Positions 46,521 to 55,579 of a DNA stretch of 59,872 bases are shown one piece after another; positions within the stretch are counted from its first letter, which is position 1, and each line of letters starts with the position of its first letter. The notes beneath the pieces were generated by a model. That model was not told the origin of the DNA and searched no databases. It worked only from the letters and a program-made list of their open reading frames with translations. The stretch is taken from NCBI RefSeq assembly GCF_017745675.1, contig NZ_JAFLJM010000024.1:1-59872 (forward strand), written 5' to 3'. The stretch comes from Alkalihalobacillus sp. BA299 (GTDB taxonomy: Bacteria; Bacillota; Bacilli; Bacillales; Bacillaceae_F). A program made the translations under genes and the position numbers.

Positions 46521-46739
46521 ATGGCGAAAGAGGATGTAATTGAAGTTGAAGGTACTGTAATTGAGCCACTACCAAATGCAATGTTCCGTGTCGAATTAGA
46601 AAATGGTCATAAAGTATTGGCTCATGTATCAGGTAAAATTCGTATGCACTTTATCCGTATCTTACCAGGTGATAAAGTGACAGTTGAATTATCTCCATAT
46701 GATTTAACGCGTGGCCGAATCACATATCGTTATAAATAA
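46521..46739 (+). CDS. infA: Translation initiation factor IF-1
   Basis: IF-1 is a single OB-fold protein that binds the 30S A site during initiation. The 72 residues include [20 protein letters not shown] and [14 protein letters not shown], the family signature. A GAAGGAGAG site precedes the ATG. It lies in the usual map-infA-rpmJ-rpsM order. Confidence 0.97.
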   Translation: MAKEDVIEVEGTVIEPLPNAMFRVELENGHKVLAHVSGKIRMHFIRILPGDKVTVELSPYDLTRGRITYRYK

Positions 46740-46810
46740 TCCTTAGGTATTTGTCGGTTTAGATATAGTTTGCTTTGCTCAAATGAGAGCTTGATACGAG
46801 CACTCCGTAA

Positions 46811-46942
<132 letters not shown>

Positions 46943-46963
46943 TACAAGGAGGTGCTTTAATAC

Positions 46964-47329
46964 ATGGCACGTATTGCAGGTGTTGACATTCCTCGTGACA
47001 AACGAGTAGTAGTGTCTTTAACATATGTCTACGGAATCGGAAGAAAGTTATCTTCTGAGATTCTAGAAAAAGCTGGTGTTTCTGAAGATACTCGCGTACG
47101 CGATTTAACAGAAGATGAATTAGGTAAAATTCGTGAAGTACTTGATGCGTATAGAGTTGAAGGAGACCTTCGTCGTGAAATCTCTCTTAACATTAAACGT
47201 TTAATCGAGATCGGTTGCTACCGTGGTATTCGCCATCGTCGTGGCTTACCAGTTCGCGGACAAAATACGAAAAATAATGCTCGTACACGTAAAGGTCCAC
47301 GTCGTACAGTAGCTAATAAGAAAAAATAG
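46964..47329 (+). CDS. rpsM: 30S ribosomal protein S13
   Basis: S13 lies at the top of the 30S head and contacts P-site tRNA and the 50S. The 121-residue protein starts [19 protein letters not shown]. The C-terminal tail [19 protein letters not shown] is basic and conserved. An AAGGAGGTGC site is present. Confidence 0.97.
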   Translation: MARIAGVDIPRDKRVVVSLTYVYGIGRKLSSEILEKAGVSEDTRVRDLTEDELGKIREVLDAYRVEGDLRREISLNIKRLIEIGCYRGIRHRRGLPVRGQNTKNNARTRKGPRRTVANKKK

Positions 47330-47349
47330 TAAAGGAGGTAGGTTAGAAC

Positions 47350-47742
47350 ATGGCTAAAAAGACTAATACACGTACAAAACGTCGTCAACGTAAAAATGTT
47401 GAGAGTGGTGTAGCACACATTAAATCAACTTTTAACAATACGATTGTAACGATTACTGATGTACATGGAAACGCAATTTCATGGGCTAGTGCTGGAAACC
47501 TTGGCTTTAAAGGTTCTCGTAAATCTACTCCATTTGCTGCTCAAATGGCTGCTGAAGCTGCTGGTAAAACAGCAATGGAAAATGGCATGAAAACAATCGA
47601 AGTAACTGTTAAAGGTCCTGGTGCAGGTCGTGAAGCAGCGATTCGTTCTCTACAAGCAGTAGGTTTAGAAGTAAGCATGATCCGTGACGTTACGCCTGTT
47701 CCTCATAATGGTTGCCGTCCACCAAAACGTCGTAGAGTGTAA
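47350..47742 (+). CDS. rpsK: 30S ribosomal protein S11
   Basis: S11 forms the platform of the 30S subunit near the mRNA exit. The 130-residue protein has a basic N-terminus ([14 protein letters not shown]) and ends with the signature [19 protein letters not shown]. It lies 20 bp after rpsM; a 192-bp structured gap follows. Confidence 0.97.
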   Translation: MAKKTNTRTKRRQRKNVESGVAHIKSTFNNTIVTITDVHGNAISWASAGNLGFKGSRKSTPFAAQMAAEAAGKTAMENGMKTIEVTVKGPGAGREAAIRSLQAVGLEVSMIRDVTPVPHNGCRPPKRRRV

Positions 47743-47858
47743 GAAAAGAAATCCAATTTCTTGTATAGATTTCCTAAAAGTGTTAATAATGGTTAAGACG
47801 AGATTTTCCCTATGAAACGGTTCTTGCTTTTATTAACAATGGTAATGCGTATGGGAAC

Positions 47859-47885
47859 TGCCTAATGGGGAATTCCGGTTAGGCA
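47859..47885 (+). other. rpsK-rpoA intergenic hairpin
   Basis: TGCCTAA (47859-47865) pairs with TTAGGCA (47879-47885), and the loop contains the palindrome GGAATTCC. It lies in the long gap before rpoA. There is no T-run, so it is an internal mRNA structure of unknown role. Confidence 0.6.
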
Positions 47886-47934
47886 ATCCTTACGAGTCCG
47901 CCGGAGTTCGACGTTTTGAAGGAGGGTTTGTTGA

Positions 47935-48879
47935 ATGATTGAAATAGAAAAGCCAAATATTGAAACGATTGAAGTTAGCGAAGATGCTAAATATGGGAAG
48001 TTCGTTGTTGAACCACTAGAACGTGGATATGGTACAACTTTAGGGAACTCCTTACGTCGTATCCTCTTATCCTCTTTACCAGGAGCTGCTGTAACTAGTG
48101 TTCAGATTGACGGAGTGTTACATGAGTTCTCTACGATTGAAGGTGTTGTAGAAGATGTAACGACCATCATTCTAAGCTTGAAGCAACTTGCTCTAAAAAT
48201 CTACTCGGATGAAGAGAAGGTTTTAGAAATTGATTTTCAAGGTGAAGGTGTAGTTACAGCAGGTGACTTAACACATGATAGTGATGTAGACGTATTAAAT
48301 CCAGATCTTCATATCGCAACGTTATCAAAGGGTGCTAGACTACATATGCGTTTAATGGCTAAACGTGGACGTGGTTATGTTCCTGCTGAAGATAATAAGT
48401 CTGAAGATCAACCAATTGGAGTGATTCCAATTGACTCGATCTACACACCAGTATCTCGAGTGAATTATCAAGTCGAAAATACACGTGTAGGTCAAATTAC
48501 GAACTATGATAAACTCACCTTAGATGTGTGGACTGATGGCAGCATTCGTCCTGAGGAAGCAGTATCATTAGGTGCTAAAATTTTAACTGAGCATTTAAAC
48601 ATTTTTGTCGGTTTAACAGATCAAGCGCAAAATGCTGAAATTATGGTTGAAAAAGAAGAAGATCAAAAGGAAAAGGTTCTTGAAATGACGATTGAAGAAC
48701 TTGACCTTTCTGTTCGTTCTTACAATTGCTTAAAGCGTGCTGGAATAAACACCGTACAAGAATTAACGCAAAAAACAGAAGAAGACATGATGAAAGTACG
48801 TAATCTTGGACGAAAATCACTTGAAGAAGTTCAAGAAAAGCTTGCTGAATTAGGCTTAGGTCTTCGTAAGGAAGAATAG
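47935..48879 (+). CDS. rpoA: DNA-directed RNA polymerase subunit alpha
   Basis: RpoA dimerises to start polymerase assembly and contacts activators and UP elements. The N-terminal assembly domain shows [21 protein letters not shown] flexible linker near 230-245 leads to the C-terminal domain with [22 protein letters not shown], the DNA-contacting helix-hairpin region. The length is 314 residues. A GAAGGAGGG site precedes it. Confidence 0.97.
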   Translation: MIEIEKPNIETIEVSEDAKYGKFVVEPLERGYGTTLGNSLRRILLSSLPGAAVTSVQIDGVLHEFSTIEGVVEDVTTIILSLKQLALKIYSDEEKVLEIDFQGEGVVTAGDLTHDSDVDVLNPDLHIATLSKGARLHMRLMAKRGRGYVPAEDNKSEDQPIGVIPIDSIYTPVSRVNYQVENTRVGQITNYDKLTLDVWTDGSIRPEEAVSLGAKILTEHLNIFVGLTDQAQNAEIMVEKEEDQKEKVLEMTIEELDLSVRSYNCLKRAGINTVQELTQKTEEDMMKVRNLGRKSLEEVQEKLAELGLGLRKEE

Positions 48880-48994
48880 GTACTAATAGGGGACGCTAAG
48901 ACTGTGCGCTTCTCCGTTTTTCTTGTGTTTTTATCATAAATTCGTCGTGCCTGTTTAGGCAAACATATAAGTGTTACAAAGGAGGGAAACAGTC

Positions 48995-49357
48995 ATGGCA
49001 TATGCAAAATTAGGTCGTGATAGTGCTGGTCGTAAAGCGTTATTACGTGATTTAGTTACTGACTTAATCATCAACGAGAGAATTCAAACTACTGAATCAA
49101 AAGCTAAAGAACTTCGCCCAATCATTGAAAAGATGATTACTCTTGGTAAACGTGGTGACCTTCACGCGCGTCGTCAAGCAGCATCTTTCGTACGTCGTGA
49201 AGTGGCTAATGAAGAAGTAGGTCAAGATGCTATTCAAAAGCTTTTTGAAGATATCGCACCTCGTTATGAAGAGCGTCAAGGTGGATATACTCGTATTTTA
49301 AAAGTAGGTCCTCGCCGTGGTGATGGTGCACCAATGGCAATTATTGAGCTAGTTTAA
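48995..49357 (+). CDS. rplQ: 50S ribosomal protein L17
   Basis: L17 lies near the tunnel exit and is the last gene of the S10-spc-alpha operon. The 120-residue protein starts [20 protein letters not shown] at ATG 48995, after AAAGGAGGG; an upstream in-frame start has no site. Family blocks [19 protein letters not shown] and [17 protein letters not shown] are present. Confidence 0.96.
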   Translation: MAYAKLGRDSAGRKALLRDLVTDLIINERIQTTESKAKELRPIIEKMITLGKRGDLHARRQAASFVRREVANEEVGQDAIQKLFEDIAPRYEERQGGYTRILKVGPRRGDGAPMAIIELV

Positions 49358-49373
49358 TTTTCTATAATACGTG

Positions 49374-49512
49374 TTCAAAAAGGAGGACAACGAGAGGCAA
49401 GAAAATCGAGGAAGCGCATGCTTGAGCAACGGAACGTATGGTGTTAATACGTGAGTAGCGGATAGCAAGCTGACAACGAGTTTCGCAAGCTATCGTTCCC
49501 GGACTTTTTGAA
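49374..49512. other. Closed multi-hairpin element of unknown function
   Basis: The 139-bp element is closed by a perfect 9-bp inverted repeat, TTCAAAAAG (49374-49382) and CTTTTTGAA (49504-49512). Inside are three hairpins: AAGC-GCAT-GCTT (about 49412-49423), ACGTAT / ATACGT (about 49434-49452), and GATAGC (49461-49466) with GCTATC (49489-49494). The 9-mer GACAACGAG occurs twice (49386 and 49472). TATAAT at 49363-49368 sits about 7 bases ahead of the element. No protein frame is plausible. It could be a structured RNA or a small non-autonomous repeat element. Confidence 0.6.
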
Positions 49513-49544
49513 TTACTGCTGATACATTATATATATTTGACGAC

Positions 49545-49596
49545 AAAGGGCGTGACAGGTTGTGAGCATTTTTGCTCTCACTCACAGCCCTTTTTT
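49545..49596 (+). terminator. Terminator of the S10-spc-alpha operon
   Basis: AAAGGGC pairs with GCCCTTT, and an inner GTGAGC / GCTC...CAC stem adds length; six T residues follow. It sits downstream of the structured element and upstream of ecfA1. Confidence 0.85.
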
Positions 49597-49678
49597 ATAT
49601 AGGAATGGTTAATGAGTATGATTTATTATCCATTCACACAGTTATGGTACAAAAGATTATTTATATAAGGTGATGTTC

Positions 49679-50518
49679 ATGGTTCATCCAATTGAAATTA
49701 GTGACCTTACTTATAAGTATGATGTTGAAGGTGAAGAAGTATTAAAAAATATTTCACTTACAGTTAAAAAAGGAGAATGGCTCGCCATTATTGGCCATAA
49801 TGGTTCAGGAAAGTCGACTCTTTCAAGATTTTTAAATGGCTTAATTGTTCCTGATATTGGTGAAGTGTTGATTAATGGGATGAATACACGAGATGAAGAG
49901 AAGATGTGGGAGATCCGCAAGAGTGTAGGGCTTGTATTTCAAAACCCTGAGAACCAATTAGTAGGAACTACTGTGAAAGATGATATCGCTTTCGGTCTTG
50001 AAAATAACGGGTTTGATCCAATAGAAATGGAAGAAAGAATTCGAGATAGTGCCAAGAAGGTTGGTATCGTTCATTTATTAAATGAAGAGCCACATCGACT
50101 TTCTGGTGGTCAAAAACAACGGTTAGCGATAGCTGGTATTATTGCAATCCAACCATCTGTGATCGTATTGGATGAATCAACATCGATGTTAGATCCAAAA
50201 GGAAGAAAGGAAGTCCTTCAGACAGTTTTGCATTTACGAAAAACAGAACAGATTACGGTCCTATCGATTACTCATGATTTAAATGAAGCTACATTAGCAG
50301 ATCGTGTCGTCGTAATGAATCAAGGTGAGATCGTTCGCGAAGGGATGCCTATTGAAATTCTTACTGATGAAGAATTTATGCACAACCAAAGCCTCGATAT
50401 ACCTTTCTCTATAAAGCTTCAGCAACAATTAGAGAGAGAAGGTATACGATTACACAATGTGACATTTTCTATAGACGATATTGTGGAGGAACTATGGAAA
50501 TTAAAGTTGAACAATTAG
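49679..50518 (+). CDS. ecfA1: ECF transporter ATPase EcfA1 (CbiO1)
   Basis: EcfA1 is one of the two ATPases of the shared energy-coupling module for vitamin and metal uptake. Walker A GHNGSGKST is near residue 40, the signature LSGGQKQR near 142, and Walker B VIVLDEST. The length is 279 residues from ATG 49679, six bases after AAGGTG. GTG 49670 and ATG 49673 overlap that site. Its last 25 bases overlap ecfA2, so the subunits are made together. Confidence 0.94.
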   Translation: MVHPIEISDLTYKYDVEGEEVLKNISLTVKKGEWLAIIGHNGSGKSTLSRFLNGLIVPDIGEVLINGMNTRDEEKMWEIRKSVGLVFQNPENQLVGTTVKDDIAFGLENNGFDPIEMEERIRDSAKKVGIVHLLNEEPHRLSGGQKQRLAIAGIIAIQPSVIVLDESTSMLDPKGRKEVLQTVLHLRKTEQITVLSITHDLNEATLADRVVVMNQGEIVREGMPIEILTDEEFMHNQSLDIPFSIKLQQQLEREGIRLHNVTFSIDDIVEELWKLKLNN

Positions 50519-51357
50519 GCCATACGTACATGCAAGGAACGCCGTTTGAAAAAGAAGTTCTTAAACAATTATCGTTTACCATTCCCCGTGGCTCTTATAC
50601 TGCAATTATCGGTCATACAGGCTCGGGAAAGTCAACGTTAATTCAACATTTAAATGGGTTACTCAAACCAACTGTTGGAAGCGTTAAAATTGGAAAGATT
50701 GAACTGATTGCGATGCAGAAAACGAAGGACTTAAAGTCACTTCGAAAAAATGTAGGGTTAGTTTTTCAATATCCAGAGCATCAATTATTTGAAGAGACTG
50801 TTGAAAAAGATATTATCTTTGGTCCAATGAATTTTGGTGTCCCAGAAGAAAGGGCGAAAAATAGAGCAAGGAAGCTCATGCCTCTCGTAGGATTATCTGA
50901 AGATTTCTTAAAACGCTCGCCTTTTGAATTAAGTGGTGGTCAAAAGCGGAGAGTTGCCATTGCAGGTGTTCTAGCTTTAGACCCTAAAGTGCTAGTACTT
51001 GACGAACCAACTGCAGGACTAGACCCCAAAGGCCGTCGTGAGATTATGGATATGTTTTACCGGTTACATCAGGAAAAGCAATTAACTACTGTATTAGTTA
51101 CACACCATATGGAAGACGCAGCAACGTTTGCAGATCAGATTATCGTATTAAATCAAGGAGAAATGGTCTTAGAAGGAAGTCCCCAACAAATTTTTTCAAA
51201 TGTTGAGCTACTTCAGACTATTGGTTTAGACGTCCCTGAAACGATTGCTCTTTTAAATAAAATGGAACAAAAGTTTGAGCAGCAAATGCCATGCGATTTA
51301 TTTACCGTCGATGAAATTGCACAATTTATAAAGAAGTATATGTTTGAAAAAAGGTGA
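50494..51357 (+). CDS. ecfA2: ECF transporter ATPase EcfA2 (CbiO2)
   Basis: EcfA2 is the second, non-identical ATPase of the ECF module. Walker [10 protein letters not shown] is near residue 40, the signature LSGGQKRR near 144, and Walker B VLVLDEPT with the following AGLDPKGR D-loop. The length is 287 residues. The start (ATG 50494, [12 protein letters not shown]) is inside ecfA1 with a GTGGAGG site. Confidence 0.95.
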   Translation: MEIKVEQLGHTYMQGTPFEKEVLKQLSFTIPRGSYTAIIGHTGSGKSTLIQHLNGLLKPTVGSVKIGKIELIAMQKTKDLKSLRKNVGLVFQYPEHQLFEETVEKDIIFGPMNFGVPEERAKNRARKLMPLVGLSEDFLKRSPFELSGGQKRRVAIAGVLALDPKVLVLDEPTAGLDPKGRREIMDMFYRLHQEKQLTTVLVTHHMEDAATFADQIIVLNQGEMVLEGSPQQIFSNVELLQTIGLDVPETIALLNKMEQKFEQQMPCDLFTVDEIAQFIKKYMFEKR

Positions 51358-51361
51358 AGCG

Positions 51362-52159
51362 ATGTTTCAACATATTTTAATCGGTCAATATGTACAAGGA
51401 AATTCGATTTTGCACCGACTCGATCCGAGAGCCAAATTATTAGCTGTGTTTTTACTTGTTATCGTTGTTTTTATGGCGAATAGTTGGGTTTCTTATGCTG
51501 TAATCATCAGTTTTTGTTTTGCTACGATTTTCCTTTCAAGGGTGCCTATTCGTTTTATTTATAAAGGCTTAAAGCCGATTTTACTACTTGTTTTTATTAC
51601 TCTTATTCTGCATTTATTCTTAAATAAAGAAGGCCAGCTTGTTTTTGAGTTGGGGCCATTTAAAATATATGAATCTGGGATTACACAAGGGGTATTCATA
51701 TCTATGCGTCTCCTTGTTTTAGTCATCTTCACGTCACTATTGACGTTAACTACGAAACCGATGGATCTCACGGATGGTTTAGAAAGTATTCTATCACCAT
51801 TTAAACGGTTTGGACTTCCTGCTCACGAACTAGCGTTAATGATGTCGATATCCCTGCGGTTTATTCCTACGTTATTACAGGAGACAGAAAAGATTGCTAA
51901 AGCCCAAATGGCTAGAGGAGTTGACTTTTCTAGTGGGCCTCTTAAGGATCGAATGAAAGCATTTATTCCTCTACTCATCCCGTTGTTTATTAGCTCTTTT
52001 AAGCGTGCTGAGGACTTAGCTTTAGCGATGGAATCAAGAGGTTACCGTGGTGGAGAAGGTCGAACGAAGCTTCGCCAGCTGTGCTGGTCGTTTCAAGATA
52101 CAGTAATTGTTATTGTAGTTATTACTTTCGGAATCAGTCTATTTTTTTTAAGGGCATAA
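51362..52159 (+). CDS. ecfT: ECF transporter transmembrane protein EcfT
   Basis: EcfT is the membrane scaffold linking ATPases to interchangeable substrate-binding S components, none of which is encoded here. It has several transmembrane segments (residues about 25-110 and near 245-263) and a long cytoplasmic coupling region with the arginine motif [10 protein letters not shown] near 225. The length is 265 residues from ATG 51362 after AAAAGGTGA; an in-frame TTG at 51344 lies before that site. The gap after ecfA2 is 4 bp. Confidence 0.94.
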   Translation: MFQHILIGQYVQGNSILHRLDPRAKLLAVFLLVIVVFMANSWVSYAVIISFCFATIFLSRVPIRFIYKGLKPILLLVFITLILHLFLNKEGQLVFELGPFKIYESGITQGVFISMRLLVLVIFTSLLTLTTKPMDLTDGLESILSPFKRFGLPAHELALMMSISLRFIPTLLQETEKIAKAQMARGVDFSSGPLKDRMKAFIPLLIPLFISSFKRAEDLALAMESRGYRGGEGRTKLRQLCWSFQDTVIVIVVITFGISLFFLRA

Positions 52160-52173
52160 GTGAGGTGTAGTTA

Positions 52174-52914
52174 ATGCGGCGCTATAAATGTGTTATATCC
52201 TATGATGGTACGGACTTTTCAGGTTTCCAAATCCAACCAGATAGGAGAACAGTTCAAGGTGAATTAGAGAAAGCGTTAAAAACGATTCATAAAAATCAAT
52301 CTATACAAGTATTTGGTTCTGGTAGAACGGATGCTTCTGTTCATGCTATAGGTCAAGTCATTCACTTTGATACACCGCTTCATATTCCTACTGAAAAGTG
52401 GGGTCGGGCATTTGCTGCAAACTTACCTCAAGATATTGTCATTCGTGATGTACAAGAGGTTAACCAGGACTTTCATGCACGGTTCCAGGCTGTTCGAAAA
52501 GAGTATCGCTATCGTGTATTAAATTGCAAACTTCATGATGTGTTTCGGCGCCGCTATACGTATCATTTTCCGCATGAGCTGAACGTGAATGCGATGCAGG
52601 AAGCAGCAGAGTTCCTTCTCGGTATACATGATTTTACATCCTTCTGTTCAACGGCTTCACCAATTGAAGATAAAGTTCGCACCATCTATCACTTGGAGAT
52701 CATCCAAGAGGAAGACGAACTTATCTTTAGGATTCAAGGGAACGGGTTTCTTTACAATATGGTGCGGATTATTGTAGGAACTTTATTGGAAGTAGGAGCA
52801 GGCAAACGAAATGTAAATGATATGAAAAAGATAATCTTAGCAAAAGATCGTACAAAGTCAGGAAAAACAGCTCCTGGACATGGTTTGTATTTATGGAAAG
52901 TAGATTACGAATGA
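52174..52914 (+). CDS. truA: tRNA pseudouridine(38-40) synthase TruA
   Basis: TruA makes pseudouridine at positions 38-40 of the tRNA anticodon arm. The catalytic aspartate is D53 in GSGRTDASVHAIGQV. The length is 246 residues. It follows ecfT after 14 bp. A long leader for rplM comes next. Confidence 0.95.
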   Translation: MRRYKCVISYDGTDFSGFQIQPDRRTVQGELEKALKTIHKNQSIQVFGSGRTDASVHAIGQVIHFDTPLHIPTEKWGRAFAANLPQDIVIRDVQEVNQDFHARFQAVRKEYRYRVLNCKLHDVFRRRYTYHFPHELNVNAMQEAAEFLLGIHDFTSFCSTASPIEDKVRTIYHLEIIQEEDELIFRIQGNGFLYNMVRIIVGTLLEVGAGKRNVNDMKKIILAKDRTKSGKTAPGHGLYLWKVDYE

Positions 52915-52996
52915 CATGTATGAGCTGTACTCTTTCTGTAAATACAAGAATTAGAAATATTTTTTACAAAACAACTCATCCCCGTGTAACAAGTTG

Positions 52997-53025
52997 TTGA
53001 CATTGGTTGCTAGATATTATAAGAT
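52997..53025 (+). promoter_or_regulatory. Promoter of rplM-rpsI
   Basis: TTGACA (52997-53002) and TAAGAT (53020-53025) are separated by 17 bp. Transcription would start near 53032, at the first bases of the L13 leader. Confidence 0.75.
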
Positions 53026-53030
53026 GTTAG

Positions 53031-53102
53031 ATGGTATTTCTAAATGAAACCCACTAGCCCCGGGTTGTTTAGGATTGTTATTATAGACAATGCAATTACC
53101 AT
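53031..53102 (+). promoter_or_regulatory. Ribosomal protein L13 leader
   Basis: The 5' leader of rplM folds with an outer stem ATGGTA (53031-53036) / TACCAT (53097-53102), a middle stem TTCTAAA / TTTAGGA, and an inner hairpin AACCC / GGGTT. Position and shape fit the Firmicutes L13 leader, an autogenous translational control element. The assignment is from layout, not from a model search. Confidence 0.7.
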
Positions 53103-53148
53103 AAAAAATGAAACTAAAATGATGAAAGTTTAAATAGGAGGGAAAATC

Positions 53149-53586
53149 ATGCGTACAACATTTATGGCAAAGCCAAATGAAGTTGAACGTAAATGGTATG
53201 TTGTTGATGCAGAAGGCCAAACATTAGGTCGTCTTGCAAGTGAAGTTGCCTCTATCCTTCGTGGTAAACATAAACCAACCTTTACTCCGAACGTAGATAC
53301 AGGTGATCACGTGATCATTATCAACGCATCGAAAATCGTTCTTACAGGAAAGAAATTACAGGACAAAATTTATTACCGTCACACAAATCATCCAGGTGGA
53401 CTTAAGCAAACTACTGCAGGCGAAATGCTTCAAAATAAACCAGAGCGTATGTTAGAGCTTGCAATTAAAGGCATGCTTCCAAAGAACACACTTGGACGTA
53501 AACAAGGTATGAAGTTACACGTTTACGCTGGTAGCGAACATAAACACCAAGCACAAAAACCAGAAGTTTACGAACTTCGTGGTTAA
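53149..53586 (+). CDS. rplM: 50S ribosomal protein L13
   Basis: L13 is an early-assembly large-subunit protein. The 145-residue protein starts [20 protein letters not shown] and includes the signature [18 protein letters not shown]. An AGGAGGG site precedes it. It is paired with rpsI downstream. Confidence 0.96.
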   Translation: MRTTFMAKPNEVERKWYVVDAEGQTLGRLASEVASILRGKHKPTFTPNVDTGDHVIIINASKIVLTGKKLQDKIYYRHTNHPGGLKQTTAGEMLQNKPERMLELAIKGMLPKNTLGRKQGMKLHVYAGSEHKHQAQKPEVYELRG

Positions 53587-53605
53587 TTAAAAGGAGGGTA
53601 TTACT

Positions 53606-54001
53606 TTGGCACAAGTACAATATTATGGTACAGGTCGCCGTAAGCACTCTGTTGCACGTGTTCGTTTAGTGCCAGGCGACGGTCGTATCGTTATTAATAA
53701 TCGTGAATTCAATGAATACTTCGGGAACAAAGAAGTATTAAAGTTAATCATTCAGCAACCATTAGTTGAAACAGGAACAGAAGGACAATACGACGTTATT
53801 GTTAACGTTACTGGTGGAGGCTATACTGGACAAGCGGGAGCTATCCGTCATGGCGTTTCTCGTGCGCTTTTAGAAGTAGATCCAGAATACCGTGCTCCAT
53901 TAAAAAGCGCTGGTTTCTTAACTCGTGATGCACGTATGAAAGAGCGTAAAAAATACGGTCTTAAAGCAGCACGTCGTGCACCTCAGTTCTCAAAACGTTA
54001 A
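53606..54001 (+). CDS. rpsI: 30S ribosomal protein S9
   Basis: S9 lies in the 30S head; its C-terminal tail (ending FSKR) touches P-site tRNA. The 131-residue protein starts at TTG 53606 after AAGGAGGG and shows [19 protein letters not shown] and the signature [20 protein letters not shown] terminator follows. Confidence 0.96.
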   Translation: MAQVQYYGTGRRKHSVARVRLVPGDGRIVINNREFNEYFGNKEVLKLIIQQPLVETGTEGQYDVIVNVTGGGYTGQAGAIRHGVSRALLEVDPEYRAPLKSAGFLTRDARMKERKKYGLKAARRAPQFSKR

Positions 54002-54010
54002 TATTTTTGC

Positions 54011-54042
54011 AAAAGCCTTGGTCGCAGACCGAGGCTTTTTTT
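54011..54042 (+). terminator. Terminator after rpsI
   Basis: AAAAGCCTTGGTC pairs with GACCGAGGCTTTT around a 3-base loop, and seven T residues follow. Confidence 0.9.
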
Positions 54043-54076
54043 GCGCATAACAAGCTTATTTTAGGGACAAATAATC

Positions 54077-54156
54077 GATAAAACTGGAGATAGATCGATA
54101 TATTTGAAATTAGACTGATAAAACTGAAATTAGACTGATAAATCCGTGGTTAGACT
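54077..54156 (+). repeat. Four tandem 20-bp repeats
   Basis: Four units of exactly 20 bp run head to tail at 54077, 54097, 54117 and 54137. The third unit reads GATAAAACTGAAATTAGACT and serves as consensus; the others differ at several bases, the first and last most. They lie between the rpsI terminator and ybaK and contain no gene. Confidence 0.85.
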
Positions 54157-54267
54157 ACCGTCTAAATTAACCTTTCATTTTTGGATAAAATCAACGGTAT
54201 TTCCATAGCATGAGGTTAGTTACTTTTCTCGATACTAATGAAAAAAGGTATTGAGGAGAGGGTTCCA

Positions 54268-54705
54268 ATGACAGTTATAACAACATTTTCGGAAAAACAA
54301 CGTGAAAAGCGCTGGAAATTTGAACGTAAAGTATTAAGACAGTTATCGTTAAAGGACTTAAAGAAAGATGCCCAACAACATTTTGAACCGTTGTTTCCCT
54401 TTCATTTTCAGTATCAACCTTTCTTAATCGATCCAATCATTGATGCAGCCATTGATTCGTTTTTAATTGGAGCAGAGTTTAGTCGGTTTGGGTATTACGG
54501 TGAAGGTGTTCGAGACGTACGGTTTCGTTGTGAAGAAGAACTAAAAGATATTTATACGCAATTGTATTACATTCTTGAAGGTTGGTATATGTATCGTGAT
54601 ACTGGATTAGATTCGTTATATTTAGCTGTTGAACAATTTATTGAACAGTGGTGGGAGAAAGGCTTTATAGAAGGTACCAAAAGATACCGTATGAGACTGC
54701 ACTAA
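54268..54705 (+). CDS. ybaK: YbaK family protein (DUF2521)
   Basis: This protein of about 145 residues has unknown function and is known from Bacillus as YbaK. It is rich in aromatic and charged residues (RKVLRQLSLKDLKKDAQQH; GWYMYRDTGLDSLYL) with no membrane segment or catalytic motif that I recognise. The start is ATG 54268 after GGAGAGGG; an in-frame ATG at 54238 lies before the site. It is next to cwlD, and co-expression in sporulation is plausible. Confidence 0.85.
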   Translation: MTVITTFSEKQREKRWKFERKVLRQLSLKDLKKDAQQHFEPLFPFHFQYQPFLIDPIIDAAIDSFLIGAEFSRFGYYGEGVRDVRFRCEEELKDIYTQLYYILEGWYMYRDTGLDSLYLAVEQFIEQWWEKGFIEGTKRYRMRLH

Positions 54706-54718
54706 ACTAGACAAGTTT

Positions 54719-54764
54719 CTGTTCATATTTTCCTCCCTGTCCCAATATAAATAAAGAGAAGAGG
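54719..54764 (+). promoter_or_regulatory. Possible sporulation promoter of cwlD
   Basis: TCATATT near 54733 is a perfect sigma-E -35 (KMATATT). Fourteen bases later AATATAAA matches the sigma-E -10 (CATACAMT) at only five of eight positions. cwlD is made in sporulation in B. subtilis. Confidence 0.35.
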
Positions 54765-54782
54765 ACGTAGGAGGGACTGGGA

Positions 54783-55499
54783 ATGAAAAAGTGGATTAAA
54801 GGGGGCGGCTTCGCTCTAGCGGTTGTTGGGTTATTATTTATTATACAATATCAATTCGTTAGCAATGACTCTTGGTCAACTTGGCAACTTCCCTTATCAG
54901 GAAAAGTCATTGTACTCGACCCGGGCCATGGCGGACCAGATGGTGGAGCAGTGTCTAAAGAAGGTTTACTTGAAAAAGATGTGACGTTAAGTATTGCTCT
55001 TGAGTTACGTGATTACCTACAAGAAGCTGGAGCACTTGTACTAATGACTCGAGAAGAAGACAGTGACTTAGCGGATAAAGATATTAAAAAAATTCGTCAA
55101 CGAAAAGTTCAAGATTTAAAACGAAGAGTCGAGTTAATTAATGGTTCGAATGGTGATATGTTCGTTAGTATCCACCTTAATGCCATCCCCTCACCAAGAT
55201 GGAAAGGTGCTCAAACTTTTTATAATCGAACAATTGAAGAAAATGAGTATATTGCAAAATTTGTTCAAGATGAAATTCGCCGAAACTTAGAAAATACACA
55301 TCGCGTCGCCAAGCCAATCGGTAACGTATATTTAATTAAACAAGCTAAAACTCCTGGTGTTCTTGTTGAAGTTGGTTTTCTATCCAATCCAGAAGAAGCT
55401 GAACTACTTGAAAAAGAAAAATACCAACAGAAAGTTGCTGCATCGATTTATCAAGGAATACTACGCTATTATGCAGAGGAACCCGTTCCTGCTTCTTAA
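54783..55499 (+). CDS. cwlD: Germination-specific N-acetylmuramoyl-L-alanine amidase CwlD
   Basis: CwlD removes the peptide from muramic acid in spore cortex so that PdaA can form muramic lactam. The N-terminal membrane anchor or signal is near residues 8-26. The Amidase_3 domain has zinc ligands in DPGHGGPDGG (His) and a glutamate in LLEKDVT, then the SIHLNA histidine and the catalytic glutamate in LVEVGFLSN. The length is 238 residues. A GGAGGG site precedes the ATG. Confidence 0.95.
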   Translation: MKKWIKGGGFALAVVGLLFIIQYQFVSNDSWSTWQLPLSGKVIVLDPGHGGPDGGAVSKEGLLEKDVTLSIALELRDYLQEAGALVLMTREEDSDLADKDIKKIRQRKVQDLKRRVELINGSNGDMFVSIHLNAIPSPRWKGAQTFYNRTIEENEYIAKFVQDEIRRNLENTHRVAKPIGNVYLIKQAKTPGVLVEVGFLSNPEEAELLEKEKYQQKVAASIYQGILRYYAEEPVPAS

Positions 55500-55579
55500 T
55501 AGCTGAAAGCGTAATCAACGTATCCTAATACGAGTTATGCTATACTAAATATATCTACATATAAAGGATGGTGTGCTCG

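Noticed and set aside
54077..54156. CRISPR array
   Set aside because: The 20-bp units are contiguous with no unique spacers and no cas genes nearby, so they are simple tandem repeats.
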